From NCBI RefSeq assembly GCF_036195045.1, contig NZ_CP108100.1, positions 248,001 to 312,000 on the forward strand: a DNA stretch of 64,000 bases, given 5' to 3'. Origin of the DNA: Streptomyces sp. NBC_00236 (GTDB lineage Bacteria > Actinomycetota > Actinomycetes > Streptomycetales > Streptomycetaceae). A model generated the notes under the pieces. The model was not told the DNA's origin. It saw nothing but the letters and a program-made list of their open reading frames with translations, and searched no databases. Below are positions 59,415-64,000 of this stretch, piece by piece (within the stretch, counting starts at the first letter, position 1; each line of letters starts with the position of its first letter). The translations under genes and the position numbers were made by a program.

Positions 59415-61295
59415 TCAGGGCGTCGACACGGTGGGCCGCGGCGCCGTCGCCATCCCGCTGCCGATGAAGAAGCCCGGGTGCGGGGGCTGGTTGTACGCCG
59501 TGTTCTGCCAGGCCAGGGCCGTGCGGTAGGTGGTGTCGTGGAGCAGCGTGGTGATCTTCGTGCCGGTCTCGTACGGCGTGGAGTAGATGCGCAGTGCGGT
59601 GTTGTTCGTCGTCGCCCAGACCACTTCCTCGCGCCAGTCGCCGAACAGGTCGCCCGAGATCGCGGGGGTGGCCTTGGTGCCGTTGTTGGAGTGGACCGAC
59701 GCCCCGGTCAGCTGCCTGGTGTCGCCTGAGGTGCCGTACTTGTCGATGTGGGTACCGTCGAGGAGTTCCCGGGTGGTGTCGCCGTCCCACCAGGACAGGA
59801 AGTTGGCGCTGGAGGGCTTGCGGCTCGCGACGACGGCGCCCTTGGGGTTGCGTACCCCGTCGACCGCCGACGACCAGGACTCGGCGCCGGCGCTGCCGGA
59901 CCAGATGTCGTCGCTGACGCCTCGTCCGTTGTCGCCGGCGGCGGGCGTCGACCAGATGATCTGGCCGGTCCTGGCGTCAGCCATCCATGACGAGGGTTTC
60001 GAGCTGTCCTCGTCGACCTTGAACTCCTCGAGTCCGGATCGGGACGGGTCCAGGTCCCCGACGTGCATGGCGTCGCCGTGGCCGTTCTTCGTCGTCCACA
60101 GGGCGTTGCCGTTGTCGTCGACGGCCATGGCTCCGTAGACGATCTCGTCCTTGCCGTCCGCGTCCACGTCGGCGACGGACAGCTGGTGGTTGCCCTGGCC
60201 GTCGTATCCCTTGCCCGAGTTGGTGGAGCTGTTGGTGTCGAAGGTCCAGCGCCGGGTGAACGCCCCGCCCCGCCAGTCCCAGGCGGCGATCACCGTGCGG
60301 GTGTAGTAGCCGCGGGCCATGATCAGCGAGGGCCGGGCTCCGTCGAGGTAGGCGGTGCCGGCCAGGAAGCGGTCGACGCGGTTGCCGTAGCTGTCGCCCC
60401 ACGAGGAGACGGTGCCACGCGCGGGGACGTAGTCGACGGTGCCCATGGCGGCGCCCGTCTGCCCGTTGAACATGGTCAGGTACTCGGGTCCGGACAGGAT
60501 GTAGCCGGAGGAGTTGCGGTGGTCGGCCGACGCGCTGCCGATCACTGTTCCCCTGCCGTCGACGCTGCCGTCGGCGGTCTTCATCGCGACCTCGGCCCTG
60601 CCGTCACCGTCGTAGTCGTACACCTGGAACTGGGTGTAGTGAGCGCCGGAGCGGATGTTGCGGCCCAGGTCGACGCGCCACAGCCGGGTGCCGTCGAGCT
60701 TGATGCCGTCGACGATCGTGTTGCCCGTGTAGCCGGACTGGGAGTTGTCCTTGGCGTTGGTGGGCTGCCACTTCAGTACGAAGTCGAGTGCGCCGTCGCC
60801 GTCGAGATCACCGACCGAGGCGTCGTTGGCCTCGTAGGTGTAGGCGACGCCGTCGGGGGTCGTGCCGCCGGCGGGCGGGCTGATGGGCACGTCCTTGTAG
60901 CCGCTGCGGAACTGGATCGCGTGCACGGAGTCGCTCTGCTCGACGCCGCCGACGACCGCCCGCACCGTGTAGTCGGCCGAGTTGGGGGCCCCGGCGTGGA
61001 AGTAGTTCGTCGAGCCGGTGACCGGTGAGGCGTTGACCTTCGTACCGGCGCGGTAGACGTTGAAGGACACGTCGTCGGCGTCGGTGGCCAGCCAGCGCCA
61101 GCTGATCAGGTTGCCGGCGTCGGTGTGGACGCTGACGACGCCGCGGTCCAGCGCCTCCGCCTGGCGCGCGGTCGCGGCGTGCGAGGTCTGACCGGTGACG
61201 ATCAGTCCGGCGGCGGCCAGCACGCCTGCGGTGAAGGCGCCGATCAGGGTACGGGTGCGGCGGCCGCGGGGGGATCGGGGATGCTCAGGAGCCAC
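59415..61295 (-). CDS. secreted rhamnogalacturonan lyase (PL11)
   Basis: The 626-residue protein has a signal peptide (TLIGAFTAGVLAAAGLIVTG, cleaved near SHA|AT). The mature protein has the PL11 features: QAEALDRGVVSVHTDAGNLI, SWRWLATDADDVSFNVYRAG, GDLDGDGALDFVLKWQPTNA, the Ca-binding DYDGDGRAEVAMKTADG, DVDADGKDEIVYGAMAVDDN and LFGDWREEVVWA, forming an eight-bladed propeller. This resembles YesW-type lyases cleaving pectic rhamnogalacturonan I. The ATG-like start 45 bp upstream is possible; GTG at 61295 with GGAAGG 10 nt upstream gives a better signal peptide. No pectin transporter is adjacent. It is divergent from the signalling gene at 61501. Confidence 0.92.
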   Translation of the reverse strand: MAPEHPRSPRGRRTRTLIGAFTAGVLAAAGLIVTGQTSHAATARQAEALDRGVVSVHTDAGNLISWRWLATDADDVSFNVYRAGTKVNASPVTGSTNYFHAGAPNSADYTVRAVVGGVEQSDSVHAIQFRSGYKDVPISPPAGGTTPDGVAYTYEANDASVGDLDGDGALDFVLKWQPTNAKDNSQSGYTGNTIVDGIKLDGTRLWRVDLGRNIRSGAHYTQFQVYDYDGDGRAEVAMKTADGSVDGRGTVIGSASADHRNSSGYILSGPEYLTMFNGQTGAAMGTVDYVPARGTVSSWGDSYGNRVDRFLAGTAYLDGARPSLIMARGYYTRTVIAAWDWRGGAFTRRWTFDTNSSTNSGKGYDGQGNHQLSVADVDADGKDEIVYGAMAVDDNGNALWTTKNGHGDAMHVGDLDPSRSGLEEFKVDEDSSKPSSWMADARTGQIIWSTPAAGDNGRGVSDDIWSGSAGAESWSSAVDGVRNPKGAVVASRKPSSANFLSWWDGDTTRELLDGTHIDKYGTSGDTRQLTGASVHSNNGTKATPAISGDLFGDWREEVVWATTNNTALRIYSTPYETGTKITTLLHDTTYRTALAWQNTAYNQPPHPGFFIGSGMATAPRPTVSTP

Positions 61296-61500
61296 GGTAC
61301 GTGCCTTCCGGAGTGGGGGTGTCGGGTACCCCTCAGTCACCGCAGGGCCCGGAAAGGTTGCCGTCGGGGCGCACCGGATGTGCGCGGCGGTCCGGCTTCA
61401 CCCGTCTGCCGCAGTGCGGTGGCGGGCCCGGCGGGGTATCCGCAGGCTGTCGGCAGAGCTGCCGATTCGCAGGGGCGGCGGAGCCAGATGGGGGTGCGAC

Positions 61501-63573
61501 GTGCCGGACACCGGTGCACCGGTCCCGGGGACGCCCTCGGCCGTTGGGATGACGGACGCCCTCCTGGACACTCTGTTCAGCCAGTCCGCGGTGGGACTGC
61601 ACGTGCTGGACACGGACTTGCGCGTGGAACGGGTCAACTCCCTGTCCGACGCGGTCTCGCCCGAGCGGATCGTGGGACTGCACTTCACCGAGGCGTACCG
61701 GCTCGATGCCCCCGAGGAGTCGGAGGAACTGCTGCGCGGTGTACTGGAGAGCGGCGTGCCGGTCCTGAACCATGGGATCCGCGGGCAGCTCATGGGCGCG
61801 CCCGGGCCCGACCGCAGCCTGACGGTCACGGTCCACCGCCTCGACGACCCCTCCGGCCGGCCGCTCGGACTGCTGGCGGCCGTCGTCGACGTCACCGAAC
61901 GGGAGAAGTCGCGCGAGCGGGTGGACGCCCTGGCCGCCGTCCGCAGGAATGTAGGGCACTCCCTCGACATGGAAGCGATCTGCGAAGGGTTCGTGAGAGC
62001 ACTCGTGCCCCGGTTCGCGGACTTCGCCGTGGTCGAGGTGGTGGACGACGTACTGCGCGGTTCGAGCGCACCGCTCAGCCCGTTGCGTTCCGATGTCCCT
62101 CTGCGCCGCGCGGCGCAGCTGGGGACCGGCGGGGACACCCCGGTGGGCATGACCCGGCAGTTGCCCGCGGGCACGCCGTACGCACTCGCCGCCAACGATC
62201 TGCGGCCCCGGCTCGTCCAGCTCGGCCCGGACACCCCGTGGCTGGACTCGGACCCGGTCGCCGGGCACCAGGTCAGGGCGATCGGCGCCCACTCCCTGAT
62301 CGTGGCTCCGCTGAAACTGCACGGGGCCTTCCTCGGCCTCGTGAGCATGTACCGCTGCCCCGGCTCGGAGCCGTTCGAAGAGAGGGACCTCACCTTCGTC
62401 CTGACGGCAGCCGCCCATACGGCGCTGAGCATCGAGACCTCGCGGCGCTATGCGCGCGACCATGTGATCGCCTCGACGGTCCAGCGCAGACTGCTGCCGC
62501 AGTACAACGGCGCCCGGATCGCCGTCGAGACCGCGCATGTGCTGCTCCCGGGGCGCAACAGCGGCTGCTGGTTCGACACCATCGGGCTGTCCGGCGCCCG
62601 GACCGCGCTGATCATCGGGAACGTGGCCGGGCACGGACTCCAGACCGCCATCACCATGGGGCAACTGCGGACCGCGCTGCACGCCCTGGCCGGTCTCGAC
62701 CTGGATCCCGACGAGGTTCTGGCCCGCCTCAACGACACGGCCGACCGCCTCGCCCGGGAGCGCCGGTCGCTCCCGCCGGGTGACTCGCTGCACCGCCAGC
62801 CGCTGACGGCGACGTGCATGTACGCCGTCTACGACCCCTTCTCCCGGACCTGCACGGTCGCGCGGGCGGGGCATCCGGCGCCGGTCGCCGTCGATCCGGA
62901 CGGCCGCCCGATCGCCCTCGACGTGCCCGAGGGGCCATCTCTGTTCTCGGACGACAGTGCCCCGTTCGCCACCGCGACGGTCGAACTCGCCGAGGGCAGT
63001 GTGCTGGCGTTCTTCACCGGTGCCCTGCTCTCCGACGACCGGTCCGTGACCAGGGTCCAGGACGCGCTCGCCTATCCGGACCGCCCTCTGCAGGAGCTGT
63101 GCGACGCCGTCGTCTACAACATCCCCGCCGAGGTACACCCGGATGGTGCCGCCCTGCTGCTCGCCCGGACGGGCGTCGTCCCGCCCGACCGGGTCGCCAC
63201 CTGGGAGCTGGCGCACGACCGGACCACGCCCGCCATGGCCCGGACCCTGGTCCGCGACCGGCTCGAAGGCTGGAACCTCGGTGAGGAGACGATCGAGGCG
63301 ACCGAGCTGATCGTGAGCGAGCTGATCACCAACGCGGTCCGCTACGGAACCCCGCCCCTGCATCTGCGGCTCCTGCTGGACCGCACCCTCACCTGCGAGG
63401 TCCACGACACGAGCCCGGTGGCCCCGCATCTGCGTCACGCCCGCACCGTCGACGAGGGCGGCCGCGGCCTGTTCATCGTCTCCCAGCTCGCCACCCACTG
63501 GGGCACCCGGTACGGCGTCGACGGGAAGGCCCTGTGGACCGAGCAGGAGATCTCGCCCGACGCCGTTTCCTGA
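61501..63573 (+). CDS. PAS-GAF-SpoIIE-HATPase protein with degraded phosphatase site
   Basis: The 690-residue soluble protein has an N-terminal PAS-like domain (about 17-135, LHVLDTDLRVERVNSLSDAV), a GAF domain (about 150-310), a SpoIIE/PP2C-like domain (about 335-555) and a C-terminal HATPase_c kinase-type domain (about 560-685: ELIVSELITNAVRYG, DEGGRGLFIVSQ). In the phosphatase domain, expected metal ligands are replaced: Cys356 in NSGCWFD (usually GDWYD), Asn374 in IIGNVAGHG (usually GDVxGxG) and Gly507 in FFTGAL (usually FTDGL). The ATPase motifs look intact. It may thus act as an anti-sigma-type kinase without phosphatase activity. The GTG at 61501 is preferred; ATG at 61549 is possible. 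Confidence 0.8.
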   Translation: MPDTGAPVPGTPSAVGMTDALLDTLFSQSAVGLHVLDTDLRVERVNSLSDAVSPERIVGLHFTEAYRLDAPEESEELLRGVLESGVPVLNHGIRGQLMGAPGPDRSLTVTVHRLDDPSGRPLGLLAAVVDVTEREKSRERVDALAAVRRNVGHSLDMEAICEGFVRALVPRFADFAVVEVVDDVLRGSSAPLSPLRSDVPLRRAAQLGTGGDTPVGMTRQLPAGTPYALAANDLRPRLVQLGPDTPWLDSDPVAGHQVRAIGAHSLIVAPLKLHGAFLGLVSMYRCPGSEPFEERDLTFVLTAAAHTALSIETSRRYARDHVIASTVQRRLLPQYNGARIAVETAHVLLPGRNSGCWFDTIGLSGARTALIIGNVAGHGLQTAITMGQLRTALHALAGLDLDPDEVLARLNDTADRLARERRSLPPGDSLHRQPLTATCMYAVYDPFSRTCTVARAGHPAPVAVDPDGRPIALDVPEGPSLFSDDSAPFATATVELAEGSVLAFFTGALLSDDRSVTRVQDALAYPDRPLQELCDAVVYNIPAEVHPDGAALLLARTGVVPPDRVATWELAHDRTTPAMARTLVRDRLEGWNLGEETIEATELIVSELITNAVRYGTPPLHLRLLLDRTLTCEVHDTSPVAPHLRHARTVDEGGRGLFIVSQLATHWGTRYGVDGKALWTEQEISPDAVS

Positions 63574-63651
63574 CGGGGCGGCACGCGCCGTGAACGGGGC
63601 CGTGGAAGGCTCCGGCTCGCAGCATCGCCCGGGGAGACGGAGCATGAGGGC

Positions 63652-64000
63652 ATGGGCACGGGCATGGAGACCTTCCGCGGGGAGCCGCACCCCCTGCGCG
63701 CCGTCGCCTTCGTGCTGGCCGCCCTGTGCACGCTGGTGATGGCCCTGACCGCGACCGCGCGCTCCACCTTGGTCTCGCCGTCCTTCTACCAGTCGGTGCT
63801 CGACGACCAGAAGGCCTACGACCGGTTGTACGACGAGGTCCTCGTCGATCCCGGGGCGTCGGGTGTGACCAGGGATCTCCTCGCGCGGCTGCCGGTCCCC
63901 GAGGCGATCATCACCTCGAACATCAAGGTGGTGCTGCCGCCGGAGAAGGTCCGGGACCTGACCCACCAGCAGATCGACAGCGTGGTCGGCTACCTGCGCG
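63652..64000 (+). CDS. membrane protein, N-terminal fragment (cut by window edge)
   Basis: The open frame starts with ATG at 63652 and runs to the end of the window, so only 116 residues are seen. After a short charged N-terminus a hydrophobic segment (AVAFVLAALCTLVMALTATA, about 16-35) is followed by an extracellular-looking region (SFYQSVLDDQKAYDRLYDEV, LVDPGASGVTRDLLARLPVP) ending at DSVVGYLR. Not identified. The general layout, a membrane span then a helical extracellular segment starting with a Tyr/Asp pattern, recalls the protein at 34360. GGAG upstream supports the start. Confidence 0.6.
   Translation, partial: MGTGMETFRGEPHPLRAVAFVLAALCTLVMALTATARSTLVSPSFYQSVLDDQKAYDRLYDEVLVDPGASGVTRDLLARLPVPEAIITSNIKVVLPPEKVRDLTHQQIDSVVGYLR

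Overview
The window is very G+C-rich chromosomal DNA with strong third-position GC bias, dense genes, frequent GTG starts and ATGA/GTGA overlaps. It encodes a streptophobe-type membrane protein, a DUF6777-like protein, several SigB/SpoIIE-type stress signalling proteins, Tat/lipoprotein solute-binding proteins and a TetR/IclR/XRE regulator set. All of this points to Streptomyces or a close relative. I see no rRNA, tRNA, CRISPR array, insertion sequence or prophage; it looks like chromosomal adaptive metabolism.

Layout. 1-5.4 kb: the end of a NUDIX gene, an ABC-F ribosome-protection-type ATPase with an aromatic leader peptide (MGSYYFFR), a small DUF6191-like membrane protein, and a tetR-SDR-alcohol dehydrogenase operon with tandem operators. 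5.6-8.7 kb: membrane SpoIIE phosphatase, GNAT and quinone-oxidoreductase-like genes. 9-17.3 kb: a complete Dpp/Opp-type peptide importer (SBP, two permeases, fused double ATPase) with an S9 prolyl-oligopeptidase as second gene and an XRE-cupin regulator behind it. 17.6-20.3 kb: SigB/F-type sigma factor with a 44-bp perfect-palindrome terminator, then a sulfite-oxidase-like molybdoenzyme preceded by a Cys-Cys leader peptide. 20.4-27.2 kb: a 6PGDH-fold dehydrogenase, cbiZ, and an IclR-controlled operon of OPT peptide transporter, M29-like aminopeptidase and prolyl-iminopeptidase-like hydrolase.

27.2-32.2 kb: a 25-bp perfect palindrome, a 34/36-bp tandem repeat, a PRC-barrel/DUF2382 stress protein, and a cobalamin-riboswitch-controlled BtuFCD-type importer. 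32.3-38.9 kb: an acyl-CoA oxidase-like flavoenzyme, membrane protein, PfkB kinase, a signal-less binding protein, a GNAT gene behind a perfect CebR-type operator, and a small cupin. 39-48.7 kb: an alpha-glucan locus, all on the minus strand: a 1429-residue secreted GH87-type alpha-1,3-glucanase, sugar ABC transporter and GH13 alpha-glucosidase. 49-52.5 kb: GNAT, Sfp-type phosphopantetheinyl transferase, phosphoglucomutase. 52.6-59.3 kb: a signalling block with an FHA-FHA-ABC exporter, small protein, soluble Ser/Thr kinase, streptophobe protein and DUF6777-like protein. 59.4-64 kb: rhamnogalacturonan lyase (PL11), a GAF/SpoIIE/HATPase protein with a degraded phosphatase site, and the start of a membrane protein cut by the window edge.

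Themes: import systems paired with cytosolic hydrolases (two for peptides, one for alpha-glucan oligosaccharides); leaderless regulatory peptides that look like translation-coupled attenuators; and SigB/SpoIIE/STPK-FHA stress signalling. The strongest candidates for something under-described are the two leader-peptide attenuators, the GH87 locus, the FHA-ABC/kinase/streptophobe block and the apparent pseudophosphatase.
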